A stretch of DNA of 64,000 nt from Bacillus sp. ISL-45 (GCF_018613195.1 NZ_JAGGQQ010000011.1:186001-250000); one strand, 5' to 3'. Positions 45,830 through 54,445 are shown, numbered from the stretch's first letter. The notes: a model not told the origin generated them from the sequence alone. Made by a program: numbers and translations.

Positions 45830-46963
45830 ATGGGAATGCAAGCAATAACTGTTGAAAAATTAAATGAATGGGTAGTAAACAAAAATGAATTTTTTATTTT
45901 TGACGTAAGGAATGTTAAAGACTTTGAAGACTGGAAGGTTGAAGGTGAAAAAATTAACTACCTTAATATCCCTTACTTTGACTTGATCGATGGAGTTGAC
46001 GAAGTAGTTGACCAGCTTCCGAAGGATAAAGACATCGTGGTCATCTGTGCTAAGGAAGGTTCTTCAGTAATGGTTGCTGAGATGCTTTCTGATGCAGGTT
46101 TTGATGTTTCCTATCTTTCTGGCGGGATGAAATCCTGGAGTGAATACCTTTATCCAGTTGAAGTATATAAGGATGAAAAAGTCAAAGTCCTTCAGTTCAT
46201 CCGTGTTGGGAAAGGCTGTCTTTCATACATGGTTCTTTCTGAAAATGAGGCACTTGTTGTGGATCCTTCAAGGTTCACGAACCGTTATACTGAAGTTGCA
46301 CAAAGGGAAAGTGTGAAAATCACACATATCGTAGATTCTCACCTTCATGCTGACCACCTATCCGGCGGCAAGGAGCTGGCTGAGGTCACAGGAGCGAAAT
46401 ATTACCTGATGAAGAGTGAAGGCGCAGTATTTGGCTTTGAAGCGCTGGAGCAGCATGATAAAATTGAATTCGAGAACATTACACTTGAAGTCTTGGCGGT
46501 TAAGACACCTGGTCATACCCCGGGTAGTGTTTCTTTCTTTGTGAATAATAAACTTCTTTTCTCAGGCGATACTATCTTTGTCAATGGGCTTGGCCGGCCT
46601 GACCTTGGCGGAAAAGCTGCAGAGTGGGCAAAAGATTTGTATGATACTGTTTATAGCAAAGTATCCCAAATTGCAGATGACGTTATTGTATTGCCGGGCC
46701 ACTATGCTGCCTTTGATGACGAAGTAAATGAAGAAGGGTTCATTGGAAGCCAATTAGGTTTGATCCGCGAGCAAAATGAAATTATGGCCGGTAAAACAGT
46801 TGATGAATTTGTCGACCATGTAGCTCAATCTGCATCAAGTGAGACACCGCCAAATTTTGAAGAGATTGTTGCGATCAACCGCGGTGTAAAAGAAGTGACA
46901 GCAGAAGAAGCGATGGAGCTGGAAATCGGCCCTAACCGCTGCGCTGTACACCACACTCACTAA
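45830..46963 (+). CDS. Rhodanese - metallo-beta-lactamase fusion (persulfide dioxygenase-type)
   Basis: 377 residues. N-terminal rhodanese domain (1-105) with the sulfur-carrying Cys in VVICAKEGSS; then an ETHE1-like metallo-beta-lactamase domain with THIVDSHLHADHLSGG, GHTPGS, LFSGDTIFVNGLGRPDL and LPGHYAAF. Such fusions (CstB/YrkH-like) oxidise persulfides to sulfite or thiosulfate in sulfide detoxification. GGGAGGA precedes the ATG. A CsoR/CstR-type palindrome lies in the promoter region, agreeing with induction by sulfane sulfur. A clean terminator follows. Confidence 0.9.
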   Translation: MGMQAITVEKLNEWVVNKNEFFIFDVRNVKDFEDWKVEGEKINYLNIPYFDLIDGVDEVVDQLPKDKDIVVICAKEGSSVMVAEMLSDAGFDVSYLSGGMKSWSEYLYPVEVYKDEKVKVLQFIRVGKGCLSYMVLSENEALVVDPSRFTNRYTEVAQRESVKITHIVDSHLHADHLSGGKELAEVTGAKYYLMKSEGAVFGFEALEQHDKIEFENITLEVLAVKTPGHTPGSVSFFVNNKLLFSGDTIFVNGLGRPDLGGKAAEWAKDLYDTVYSKVSQIADDVIVLPGHYAAFDDEVNEEGFIGSQLGLIREQNEIMAGKTVDEFVDHVAQSASSETPPNFEEIVAINRGVKEVTAEEAMELEIGPNRCAVHHTH

Positions 46964-46970
46964 AAACATA

Positions 46971-46998
46971 AAGAGGAAAGCACAGCTTTCCTCTTTTT
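46971..46998 (+). terminator. Rho-independent terminator
   Basis: Stem AAGAGGAAAGC / GCTTTCCTCTT with a 3-nt loop and T-run. Confidence 0.92.
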
Positions 46999-47028
46999 AA
47001 GTATAATGATTGCTTATGAGGTGAGGAT

Positions 47029-47199
47029 TTGGAAGAAAATAAGAAAAATAACCATTGTGCAGGCGGTTCCTGAGGAATCGGACCAAAGCGTACAGCTGAT
47101 GAAGGGCAAGGGAAGTTTTCTGGCTTTCCGCCCATATGACCAGCCACGTACGTATGGCTCCTGGCAGGAGTCATTTATTTGATTTCTAAGTTATTCTAA
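47029..47199 (+). CDS. Candidate two-UGA selenoprotein, or decayed Cys protein (56 codons)
   Basis: From TTG 47029 (GAGGTGAGG just upstream, TATAAT at 47002-47007) the frame stays open to TAA 47197-47199 except for two TGA codons at 47071-47073 and 47137-47139. With U for TGA the protein reads MEENKKNNHCAGGSUGIG at the N-terminus, then PKRTADEGQGKFSGFPPIU, then PATYVWLLAGVIYLISKLF, a single C-terminal membrane helix. The first U follows a CAGGS stretch, like a CxxxxU redox motif. No other stop types occur. It sits between a persulfide dioxygenase and a flavoprotein, and mnmH elsewhere implies selenophosphate. The alternative is a pseudogene with two nonsense changes from Cys/Trp codons; the neighbouring frameshift supports that view. 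Confidence 0.45.
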
Positions 47200-47256
47200 A
47201 GATAGCCTCCCTTTAGATAAGGGGAGGGTACATAAGTTCAGGAGGGAAACTTTTAA

Positions 47257-47825
47257 ATGCTAGATGTAATAGTGATTGGAGGCGGGATTTCAGGTGGATC
47301 AGCTGCAATTTATACTTCCAGGGGCGGATTGAAAACTTCAGTCATCGATTCAGGAAAATCCCAAATCAAACAAGTTTCAAAGCTTTTTAATTATCCGGGA
47401 ATCAAAGGAATTACCGGTTCAGAACTTCTGGATAACATTAAAGACCAGGCTATTGATGGGGGTACTGAATGGCTTGAGGGTTCGGTTGAAACAGTCACAC
47501 GGAACGACCATGGCTATTCAGTCAAATTGGCTGATGGCAATGAAAGATTTGCAAAGTACCTGATTATTGCCACGAACCTTCAAACCTCGTTGCTTGAAAG
47601 CCTTGGATTCGAGCTGGCAGTTAATGAGAAGGTACCTAGCGGTAAAATAAAAAAGGTCTTTGGGGTTGAGCACGATGGAACTACAAAACTCCCGAATCTT
47701 TTATCACGAGTCTGTTGGCAGGTCTTTCAAGTCAATCCGTCATAGCTGCGGGACATGGCGCCTCTATCGGAATTTCGATTGTGTCCAAGGAAACTGGAAA
47801 ATCCTATATGTGGCATGACAAGTAA
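47257..47825 (+). pseudogene. Half-size FAD-dependent oxidoreductase, frameshifted near its C-terminus
   Basis: Starts MLDVIVIGGGISGGSAAIY (dinucleotide-binding GxGxxG) and resembles the FAD half of thioredoxin-reductase-like proteins without the NADP domain or CxxC. The frame ends early at 47745, but after one lost base in the T-run near 47699-47703 another frame continues with the expected LLAGLSSQSVIAAGHGASIG ending and stops at 47825; the restored protein is 189 residues. AGGAGGG precedes the ATG. The shift may be real, a sequencing slip, or programmed; the first two are likelier. Confidence 0.75.
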
Positions 47826-47830
47826 CATTT

Positions 47831-47858
47831 GAAGCGGGGAAATTTCCCTGCTTTTTTA
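47831..47858 (+). terminator. Rho-independent terminator
   Basis: Stem AGCGGGGAAA / TTTCCCTGCT (one mismatch) followed by T-run. Confidence 0.8.
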
Positions 47859-47932
47859 TTTATATTTTTAGTAAAAAGGGAGGAATATATTTTTAAAATA
47901 TTGAATATTCAAACTAGAGTGTTATAGTTATT

Positions 47933-47946
47933 GGTAAACGCTTACA
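47933..47946 (+). promoter_or_regulatory. cre-like site upstream of the acyl-CoA synthetase gene
   Basis: GGTAAACGCTTACA matches the CcpA consensus TGWNANCGNTNWCA at all fixed positions but the first. It lies about 30 bp before the start codon, downstream of any likely promoter, a typical roadblock position for catabolite repression. Confidence 0.5.
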
Positions 47947-47975
47947 TAATTTAACTTGTTTAGGAGGCTGATTGA

Positions 47976-49625
47976 ATGGAGAATCTGCTGCCATACACAG
48001 TGGGTGAATTACTGGAAGTACAAGCTAAGAAGTACCCTGAGCACGAAGCGGTTGTCTATGCAGACCGTGACTTGAGGATGAATTACAAGGAATTTAACAT
48101 GCTATGCCGCAAAGCTGCCAGAGGTTTAATGAAGCTGGGGGTGAAGAAAGGAGAGCACATTGCTGCCTGGTCTTCTAATACGCCGGAATGGGTCGTTTCC
48201 CAGTTTGCCACAGGAAAGATGGGGGCAGTGCTTGTTACTGTCAACACAAATTATCGGACGGCGGAATTGGAGTATCTATTAAAACAGTCAGATTCCACGA
48301 CCATCATATTGATGGAACAATACAAAGACGCATCTTACATTGACATGGTGTACGAGATTGTTCCAGAGTTGAAAACGAGTGAGCCAGGCAAGCTTGAAAG
48401 CAGCACTCTTCCATACTTAAAAAATGTGATTGTAATGGGAGAAAAGCGTTTCCCGGGGACATACAGCTGGCAGGATATCCTGGATATGGCCGATGGTGTG
48501 ACAGAGGAAGAACTCGACGCGCAAATGGCAACATTGAAGCAAAGGGAAGTCATTAATATGCAATATACTTCAGGTACGACTGGTTTTCCTAAGGGAGTTA
48601 TGCTGACTCACAGTAATATTGTCAATAACGCGTATAATGTTGCATCTGCAATGAAGCTTACTGATCAAGATAGACTGTGTATTCCAGTGCCGTTTTTCCA
48701 TTGCTTCGGCTGTGTTATGGGTACCCTTGCTTGTGCCACTGTTGGCGCAACGATGGTTCCTGTCCAGGAGTTCAGTCCAAAAGCAGTTCTTGAGACCGTC
48801 GAAAAAGAAAAGTGTACGGCCCTTCACGGTGTACCAACCATGTTCATCGCCGAGCTGAATGACCCTGAATTTGAAAAATATGACCTTTCTTCCTTGAGAA
48901 CGGGGATTATGGCTGGATCCAATTGTCCGATTGAAGTGATGAAAGCTGTAAATGACAAAATGGGAGCTACGGAAATAACAATTGCCTATGGTCAAACAGA
49001 ATCGTCTCCAGTCATTACGCAGACGAGGACGAACGATCCACTAGAATTGAGGGTGGAAACTGTAGGAAAAGCCCTTCCTGAGGTCGAGGTGAAAATCGTC
49101 AAGCCAGGCACGATGGAGGAAGTTCCAAGGGGAGTCCAGGGAGAACTTTGCACACGCGGCTACCATGTTATGGACGGGTATTATAAAAATCCTGACGCGA
49201 CGAGGGAAGCAATTGACGCAGAAGGCTGGCTACACACAGGGGATTTGGCTGTCATGGATGAAAATGGCTATTGCCGCGTAACCGGCAGACTAAAGGATAT
49301 GATTATCAGGGGCGGGGAAAACATCTACCCACGCGAAATCGAAGAATTCCTATACAGACATCCGAAAGTCCTTGATGTCCAGGTTGTAGGAATCCCAGAC
49401 AGTGTGTATGGAGAGGAAGTTATGGCATGGATTATTTTAAAAGATGGAGAATCTGCCAGAGCTGAAGAAATCAAAGAATATTGCAAAGGCAAAATCTCCA
49501 AGCACAAAATTCCAAAATATATCGAATTCACCGAAAACTACCCAATGACAGCTTCTGGAAAAATTCAAAAGTTCAAGCTAAGAGCACAGGCGATGGAAGC
49601 TGTGGAAGAGCTCAAGAATGTATAA
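47976..49625 (+). CDS. yngI: AMP-binding acyl-CoA synthetase (YngI-like)
   Basis: 549 residues, the same length as B. subtilis YngI. AMP-binding signature YTSGTTGFPKGVMLTH, then YGQTESSPV, WLHTGDLA, RLKDMIIRGGENIYP, and C-terminal catalytic Lys in MTASGKIQKFKL. Activates a carboxylic acid (probably medium or branched fatty acid) to its CoA ester. AGGAGG precedes the ATG. A cre-like sequence in the leader suggests carbon catabolite control. Monocistronic with a strong terminator. Confidence 0.9.
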   Translation: MENLLPYTVGELLEVQAKKYPEHEAVVYADRDLRMNYKEFNMLCRKAARGLMKLGVKKGEHIAAWSSNTPEWVVSQFATGKMGAVLVTVNTNYRTAELEYLLKQSDSTTIILMEQYKDASYIDMVYEIVPELKTSEPGKLESSTLPYLKNVIVMGEKRFPGTYSWQDILDMADGVTEEELDAQMATLKQREVINMQYTSGTTGFPKGVMLTHSNIVNNAYNVASAMKLTDQDRLCIPVPFFHCFGCVMGTLACATVGATMVPVQEFSPKAVLETVEKEKCTALHGVPTMFIAELNDPEFEKYDLSSLRTGIMAGSNCPIEVMKAVNDKMGATEITIAYGQTESSPVITQTRTNDPLELRVETVGKALPEVEVKIVKPGTMEEVPRGVQGELCTRGYHVMDGYYKNPDATREAIDAEGWLHTGDLAVMDENGYCRVTGRLKDMIIRGGENIYPREIEEFLYRHPKVLDVQVVGIPDSVYGEEVMAWIILKDGESARAEEIKEYCKGKISKHKIPKYIEFTENYPMTASGKIQKFKLRAQAMEAVEELKNV

Positions 49626-49629
49626 AAAA

Positions 49630-49661
49630 GAGGATGGAATCGTCGGATTCCATCCTTTTTA
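49630..49661 (+). terminator. Rho-independent terminator
   Basis: Stem AGGATGGAATC / GATTCCATCCT with T-run. Confidence 0.92.
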
Positions 49662-49762
49662 TGTTGTTGTAAGCAGTTTGGACATTGCTATGATAAATTG
49701 AACTATACAGAAGTGTTCTCAATGTCTAAAATTAAGCTAAGGGATATTTTGGAGGAAATTCG

Positions 49763-50320
49763 ATGCTGATAAGTGAAAAGGGTTTTAATATTAAGGGTTT
49801 GAATTATAAAATTCGATCGGCAGTTGAGTCAGATGCGGAGGCTTTGTCAGAATTAAGGCTGCAAATTGACGGGGAGACTGAAAATCTTGACCGGGAACAA
49901 GGCGAGGCATTCATTGATCAGAAAGGTTTTCAGTCAATAATAAAAGCAGATACGGAGAGTCCTAGAAACATATTTCTGGTCGCAGAAACGAATGGAAGGC
50001 TTATCGGGTTTTCAAGGTGTGCTGGAAATGAATTGAAGAGGTTCCGGCATAAAGTAGAATTCGGGGTAGGTATTTTAAAAGAATTCTGGGGCTATGGTAT
50101 CGGCAAAAACTTGTTACTTGAATCCATTTCCTGGGCAGATGAAAACGAAATTAAGAAAATCACTCTGCATGTGATGGAAACTAATGAAAGTGCCAGGAGG
50201 CTCTATGAAAAGCTTGGCTTCGAAGTCGAAGGTGTTTTGAAGAATGATAAACTCCTGTCTGATGGCAATTTTTATAATATGGTTGTGATGGGCCGATTAA
50301 AGAACGGAATGGAGGGATGA
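49763..50320 (+). CDS. GNAT-family N-acetyltransferase
   Basis: 185 residues. The acetyl-CoA loop is GVGILKEFWGYGIGKNLL and the late strand/helix is VMETNESARRLYEKLGFEVEG, both standard GNAT (RimI-like) elements. GGAGG precedes the ATG. It is followed after 3 bp by the aldolase-like gene, suggesting an operon of two. Substrate unknown. Confidence 0.87.
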   Translation: MLISEKGFNIKGLNYKIRSAVESDAEALSELRLQIDGETENLDREQGEAFIDQKGFQSIIKADTESPRNIFLVAETNGRLIGFSRCAGNELKRFRHKVEFGVGILKEFWGYGIGKNLLLESISWADENEIKKITLHVMETNESARRLYEKLGFEVEGVLKNDKLLSDGNFYNMVVMGRLKNGMEG

Positions 50321-50323
50321 TTC

Positions 50324-51418
50324 ATGGTTAATACATTGCAGGAAGCTTTTAATCGATCGACATACCAATTGACCGGCCACGGCAAAAGAAATGTCCAGGT
50401 ATTAAAGGATGCTTTTGAAAAAATCGACGGACAGCTGGATAGTGATATTTATGGAACTGGAAAAGTTATAGAAGACTTTCAGGACAAAATGGCTGCGTTC
50501 CTGGGCAAGGAAAAGGCTGTTTTCTTTCCGAGCGGAACGATGGCCCAGCAAATCGCTTTGCGTATTTGGTGTGATGAGAAAGGGTTGCAGAAAGTCGCAT
50601 ACCATCCGTTAAGCCACCTGGAAATCCACGAGGAGGATGGGTTAAAAGAATTACATAATATCAAGACAGTAGTGCTTGCAGACGAAACCCGTGTGATCGA
50701 GCTTGAAGACGTGTCATCCATGGAGGAGTCTGTTGCTTGCCTATTGCTGGAATTGCCCCAAAGGGAGATTGGCGGGCAGCTGCCAAGCTTTGAGACTCTT
50801 GAAAACATATCTAGGTATTGCCGAAAGAATGGTATCAAGCTGCACCTTGATGGAGCGAGACTCCTCGAAGTGCTGCCCTATTATGAGAAGAAAGCTTCAG
50901 AAGTGTGCGAGCTTTTTGACAGTGTCTATCTCTCTTTTTACAAGGGAATAGGAGGGATCGCCGGTGCAATCCTGGCGGGCGAGGAAGAATTTGTATCTAA
51001 ATCAAAGGTCTGGAAAAGGCGGTATGGCGGAGATTTGATTAGCCTTTATCCATATATTCTATCAGCAGATCACTATTTCAATCAGAAATCTCACAAAATG
51101 GCACTGTATTACGAAAATGCAAAGGAACTGGCTGGCTTTTATAACTCGTGCCATTCGATTACTACACTGCCCGAGATTCCGGTTTCAAACATGTTTCATG
51201 TCCATTTTCCTCATCCGAAAGAGGAAATAGAAACAGTTTTAATAGAAGTGATACGAAAAACAGGTGTAGGATTCATCAATCACCTAAAGTCAACTGGAGA
51301 ACACTCGTGTTATTTTGAAGTAAGTATTGGGGATCGTTATGAAGAAGTTCCTCAAGAAACAGTAAAAAACGCTTTTTTACAGCTGGATCACTTGATGAAG
51401 AGTAAATTACCATTATGA
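50324..51418 (+). CDS. Low-specificity L-threonine aldolase-like PLP enzyme
   Basis: 364 residues. Fold-type I PLP enzyme of the beta-eliminating lyase/threonine aldolase family: FFPSGTMAQQIAL near the N-terminus, LHLDGARLLE with the PLP Asp, and PLP Lys in LSFYKGIGGIAGA. Such enzymes cleave L-threonine or related beta-hydroxy amino acids to glycine and aldehyde. AGGGATG-type site precedes ATG 50324, just after the GNAT gene. The specificity is not certain; a beta-eliminating role is possible. Confidence 0.83.
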   Translation: MVNTLQEAFNRSTYQLTGHGKRNVQVLKDAFEKIDGQLDSDIYGTGKVIEDFQDKMAAFLGKEKAVFFPSGTMAQQIALRIWCDEKGLQKVAYHPLSHLEIHEEDGLKELHNIKTVVLADETRVIELEDVSSMEESVACLLLELPQREIGGQLPSFETLENISRYCRKNGIKLHLDGARLLEVLPYYEKKASEVCELFDSVYLSFYKGIGGIAGAILAGEEEFVSKSKVWKRRYGGDLISLYPYILSADHYFNQKSHKMALYYENAKELAGFYNSCHSITTLPEIPVSNMFHVHFPHPKEEIETVLIEVIRKTGVGFINHLKSTGEHSCYFEVSIGDRYEEVPQETVKNAFLQLDHLMKSKLPL

Positions 51419-51588
51419 TTGTTTTGAATTTAGCAAATAAAACACACTGAATTGAACAAATTTTGAACATCATTTTGAACATTTTGTTACAACTGTACCA
51501 GCATTATATTAATTAATACCATATCTCCCTATAATATAGTGTATATACCCGAACCTTATCATGGTTTGGGCTTAGGGGGGATGGTCGA

Positions 51589-51858
51589 ATGAAGTGGCTT
51601 TGGGTGTTAGTGCTGTCGATCATAAGTGTTTTATTCCTTATTAAAGGGATTGAGCTTTGGTCGGTCATTGACCATGTGGATGGGGATGGCATTGGTATTA
51701 CGTTTCTAGGGTTCAGCATAAACGATAGAGTTTTGAATGAAGGTATATCGGGTTATGCGCTAGGTTTTACGATTGCGTCGATCATACCATTGCTGGTTGC
51801 AGCAAATATTGCTCTCAGGGCAAAAATAAAAAAGAATTTGGATGCGGAAAAGATATAG
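51589..51858 (+). CDS. Small two-helix membrane protein
   Basis: 89 residues with two hydrophobic segments (LWVLVLSIISVLFLIKG and YALGFTIASIIPLLVAANI) joined by a polar loop containing HVDGDGIG. Basic C-terminus (KIKKNL). TAGGGGGG precedes the start. Unknown family; own terminator. Confidence 0.6.
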   Translation: MKWLWVLVLSIISVLFLIKGIELWSVIDHVDGDGIGITFLGFSINDRVLNEGISGYALGFTIASIIPLLVAANIALRAKIKKNLDAEKI

Positions 51859-51896
51859 ATAAGCCAGGCTAAAAAGGAGCAGGCTTATTTTTTTTG
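51859..51896 (+). terminator. Rho-independent terminator
   Basis: Stem ATAAGCC / GGCTTAT around a 16-nt loop, followed by nine T. Confidence 0.8.
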
Positions 51897-51964
51897 ACTG
51901 AAAATGTTACTTCCCGAAGAGGACGGGAAGTATAGTAAAAAACCATGTGATGGAGGAAAGAAAA

Positions 51965-52633
51965 ATGTGCGGACGGTTTTCACTATTCGAGGACATTGGC
52001 TCTCTGAAGGAACAATTTCAGTTCGACTTCGCGGACGATATCGATGCCAGGTACAATATCGCACCCGGGCAGGACATAATGACAGTAATTGATAGTGGAG
52101 AAGGCAGGATTGGGACAAAAATGAGGTGGGGATTGATTCCCTTCTGGGCGGATGATGAAAAGATTGGCTATAGAATGATCAATGCACGCGCAGAGACGGT
52201 CGATGAAAAAGCGAGCTTTAAGCATGCTCTTAAACAAAGGCGCTGCCTGATTCTTACTGATGGTTTTTACGAATGGAAAAAAGACGGCAAGCAAAAACAG
52301 CCATACCGTTTTGGTATGAAAAATAAAAAACCGTTCGCGTTAGCAGGGCTTTGGGAACACTGGAATAAGGGTGGGAAGAATATTACTTCCTGTACGATCA
52401 TCACGACAAGTCCAAATGAAGTTACCGAAAAAATCCATGACAGGATGCCTGTGATTCTGCCAGAGGATAAGCTTGATATGTGGCTTGACCATTCTTTTGG
52501 CCAAGCTGAAAAACTAAAAAAACTGCTGATTCCGTATGATGGAGATTTCATGGAATCCTACCCTGTTTCAACCGCAATAAATTCTGCCAGAAATGAAGGA
52601 AAAGAACTAATTGCTCCGATTAACAGTCTATAG
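51965..52633 (+). CDS. SRAP/HMCES-type abasic-site processing protein (YedK-like)
   Basis: 222 residues. Cys2 is the catalytic residue in MCGRFSLF; start 51965 is fixed by GGAGG and by the need for Cys at position 2. Further SRAP motifs are RYNIAPGQDI, MRWGLIPFWA, MINARAETV, RRCLILTDGFYEWKK and HDRMPVIL (the conserved His). These proteins form a thiazolidine crosslink with abasic sites in single-stranded DNA. Often called SOS-response-associated peptidase. No LexA box was identified. Confidence 0.92.
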   Translation: MCGRFSLFEDIGSLKEQFQFDFADDIDARYNIAPGQDIMTVIDSGEGRIGTKMRWGLIPFWADDEKIGYRMINARAETVDEKASFKHALKQRRCLILTDGFYEWKKDGKQKQPYRFGMKNKKPFALAGLWEHWNKGGKNITSCTIITTSPNEVTEKIHDRMPVILPEDKLDMWLDHSFGQAEKLKKLLIPYDGDFMESYPVSTAINSARNEGKELIAPINSL

Positions 52634-52738
52634 AAAAAATTTCCTTTAGTTCCGGGATGTTTAATACAAGTCTTGATTGTGGTAAAGAAAGACACAGCCA
52701 AACACCAAGATGAAAACATCCTGGAAAGAGGGGTTAAC

Positions 52739-52942
52739 ATGAATGGATTTACTAAAAACGGATTTTATGAACTGATTTATAAAAATGAACGTTTTTCTTT
52801 TTTACAATATATTCGCAAAGATGTAATATGTGATGTTTGCTATATAACTTTAAAAAATGTTATTACTGGTGAAACAATGACTTTTGATAAAGCGGACGTA
52901 CGTGGCCTGAAAATAGCAGGTGAAGAAGCGAGTGCCAGCTAA
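52739..52942 (+). CDS. Small hypothetical protein (67 aa)
   Basis: ATG 52739 follows AGAGGGG. The product starts MNGFTKNGFYELIYKNERF, has two Cys in VICDVCYI, and is otherwise beta-like. No membrane helix. Unknown family; a good ribosome site supports it. Confidence 0.55.
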   Translation: MNGFTKNGFYELIYKNERFSFLQYIRKDVICDVCYITLKNVITGETMTFDKADVRGLKIAGEEASAS

Positions 52943-53015
52943 CTATTGCTTATTCGATCATCTTTTCTTTATACTATACTATAGTATAAGAAACTTACTT
53001 AAAGGAAGTGCAGAG

Positions 53016-53222
53016 ATGATCCACACGAACTGGAACGAACGCGAAACGATCAAGACGCTAAAATGCGTCCACACAGATGCAAAAAAATATATTGTAAATA
53101 ACAAGCTGACATCTGGAAAGGTATATGAAGTCAAAAACGAGACTGATGAATTTTTCTTCATTATTGATAATTCCGGCAAGGTTGGCGGTTATTACAAAGA
53201 ATATTTTGAAGAGGTAAAGTAA
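53016..53222 (+). CDS. Small hypothetical protein, DUF6501-like
   Basis: 68 residues from ATG 53016 (AAAGGAAG upstream). The run MIHTNWNERETIKTLKCVH, then KLTSGKVYEVKNETDEFFF and DNSGKVGGYYKEYFEEV, fits the DUF6501 family as I remember it: an SH3-like small beta-barrel of unknown role found across Bacillaceae. Its promoter region contains a 14-bp palindrome TATACTATAGTATA (52975-52988). Confidence 0.65.
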   Translation: MIHTNWNERETIKTLKCVHTDAKKYIVNNKLTSGKVYEVKNETDEFFFIIDNSGKVGGYYKEYFEEVK

Positions 53223-53227
53223 GTTCG

Positions 53228-53264
53228 CAGGCTGCCCGGAAGACCGTGCAGCCTGTTTTTTTTT
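53228..53264 (+). terminator. Rho-independent terminator
   Basis: Stem CAGGCTGC / GCAGCCTG with nine T. Confidence 0.88.
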
Positions 53265-53446
53265 TAGTGGCCAACTAAAATTTCCATTTTTGAAGGCACT
53301 TTTCGTCCTGTTGCCTTTAAGTATGCAGAATTACATATAAAAAGCGGGAATCCAAGTGAGAAAGCAGCCTTATCAATTAGGGCATTCCCAGACTATATTC
53401 GCCGGTGGTATGATAAGGGTTATACGACGAAATGGGAGTTGGGAAG

Positions 53447-54031
53447 ATGGATAAGAAGGTCACTCTGGAAGGTAATACAGTAAACCTGATGCCTATGGAA
53501 TCCAGTCAGCTTGATGGTTTGTGGGGAGCTGGGCAAGACCAGTCAATCTGGGAATTTACATCTTCGAAGGTCAGGAATAAAGACGAGATGGAAAAAGTCA
53601 TTGAAGCAGCGATGGCAGAGAGAAAGAAAGGAACGCAAATACCATTTACCGTCCTTAATAAGAAAATAGGTAAAATAGTAGGCAGTTCAAGATTTCTTGA
53701 TATTTCAGAACCACATAGATCACTTGAGATAGGCTGGACCTGGTACAGTCCTGAATACTGGAGAACAAGCGTTAATACAGAAACGAAAATGCTCATGCTC
53801 CAATATGCTTTTGAAGAAATGGGAGTGAACAGGGTGCAATTTTGTACAGATTCCAGGAATGTACGCTCGCAAACGGCAATCGCCCGTCTCGGTGCCCAAA
53901 AAGAAGGGGTGCTGCGGAAACATCGAATAATCGCTGACGGCTATGTAAGAGATACAGTCGTCTTTAGCATTCTGAAAGAAGAATGGCCTAAGGTTAAAAC
54001 AGGTTTACAGGAAAAATTGAATCGAGTATAG
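53447..54031 (+). CDS. GNAT-family N-acetyltransferase (RimL-like)
   Basis: 194 residues. RimL-type layout: GNTVNLMPMESSQLDGL at the start, IGWTWYSPEYWRTSVNTETKML and RVQFCTDSRNVRSQTAIARLGA with the conserved N-x-x-S helix, then EGVLRKHRI. ATG 53447, eight bases after GGGAG, was preferred to ATG 53432. Probably acetylates a small amine or ribosomal protein. Confidence 0.87.
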   Translation: MDKKVTLEGNTVNLMPMESSQLDGLWGAGQDQSIWEFTSSKVRNKDEMEKVIEAAMAERKKGTQIPFTVLNKKIGKIVGSSRFLDISEPHRSLEIGWTWYSPEYWRTSVNTETKMLMLQYAFEEMGVNRVQFCTDSRNVRSQTAIARLGAQKEGVLRKHRIIADGYVRDTVVFSILKEEWPKVKTGLQEKLNRV

Positions 54032-54055
54032 CGGTGCAAAAGGAAGGTTATTTTT

Positions 54056-54445
54056 TTGGTATATCTAGGAGTAGGACTTGGGGGAATGATCGGAAGCCTC
54101 CTGCGTTACTTAGTCAGTCTTATCACAAGCAATTTCTTAAATAATGGGTTTCCCACGGGCACATTGATTGCCAATTTAGCAGGCTCATTGTTTTTAGGGT
54201 GGTTCACGGCCCGTATTTTAACTAGAAGTAATCTAAATCCTGTACTGACGGCAACAATTGGTACTGGTATAACAGGATCATTCACGACTTTTTCAACCTT
54301 CAGTATGGAAACCCTGTTAATGGTAGAGAACGGCAGTATAGGGGTGGCAATCTTCTATGTGCTTTTAAGTGCTGTTGGCGGGTTGTTCCTTGCAGCAGCA
54401 GGCTATAAGCTTGGCGGAGGACCTCACGGGGAGGCGGGAAAATGA
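54056..54445 (+). CDS. crcB: Fluoride channel subunit CrcB/Fluc 1
   Basis: 129 residues from TTG 54056 (AAGGAAGG upstream). Four membrane helices with GLGGMIGSLLRYLVS, GTLIANLAGSLFLGW and TGSFTTFSTFSMET, the Fluc family motifs including the conserved Asn and Phe box. Two adjacent crcB genes suggest a heterodimeric channel of opposed subunits that lets fluoride leave the cell. No fluoride riboswitch is visible upstream. Confidence 0.92.
   Translation: MVYLGVGLGGMIGSLLRYLVSLITSNFLNNGFPTGTLIANLAGSLFLGWFTARILTRSNLNPVLTATIGTGITGSFTTFSTFSMETLLMVENGSIGVAIFYVLLSAVGGLFLAAAGYKLGGGPHGEAGK

Noticed and set aside
47205-47230. Terminator or SECIS between the two-UGA ORF and the flavoprotein
   Set aside because: CTCCCTT / AAGGGGAG can pair but has no T-run, and it lies too far from either UGA for a bacterial SECIS.
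54032-54056. Fluoride riboswitch before crcB
   Set aside because: The gap is too short and lacks the riboswitch consensus.
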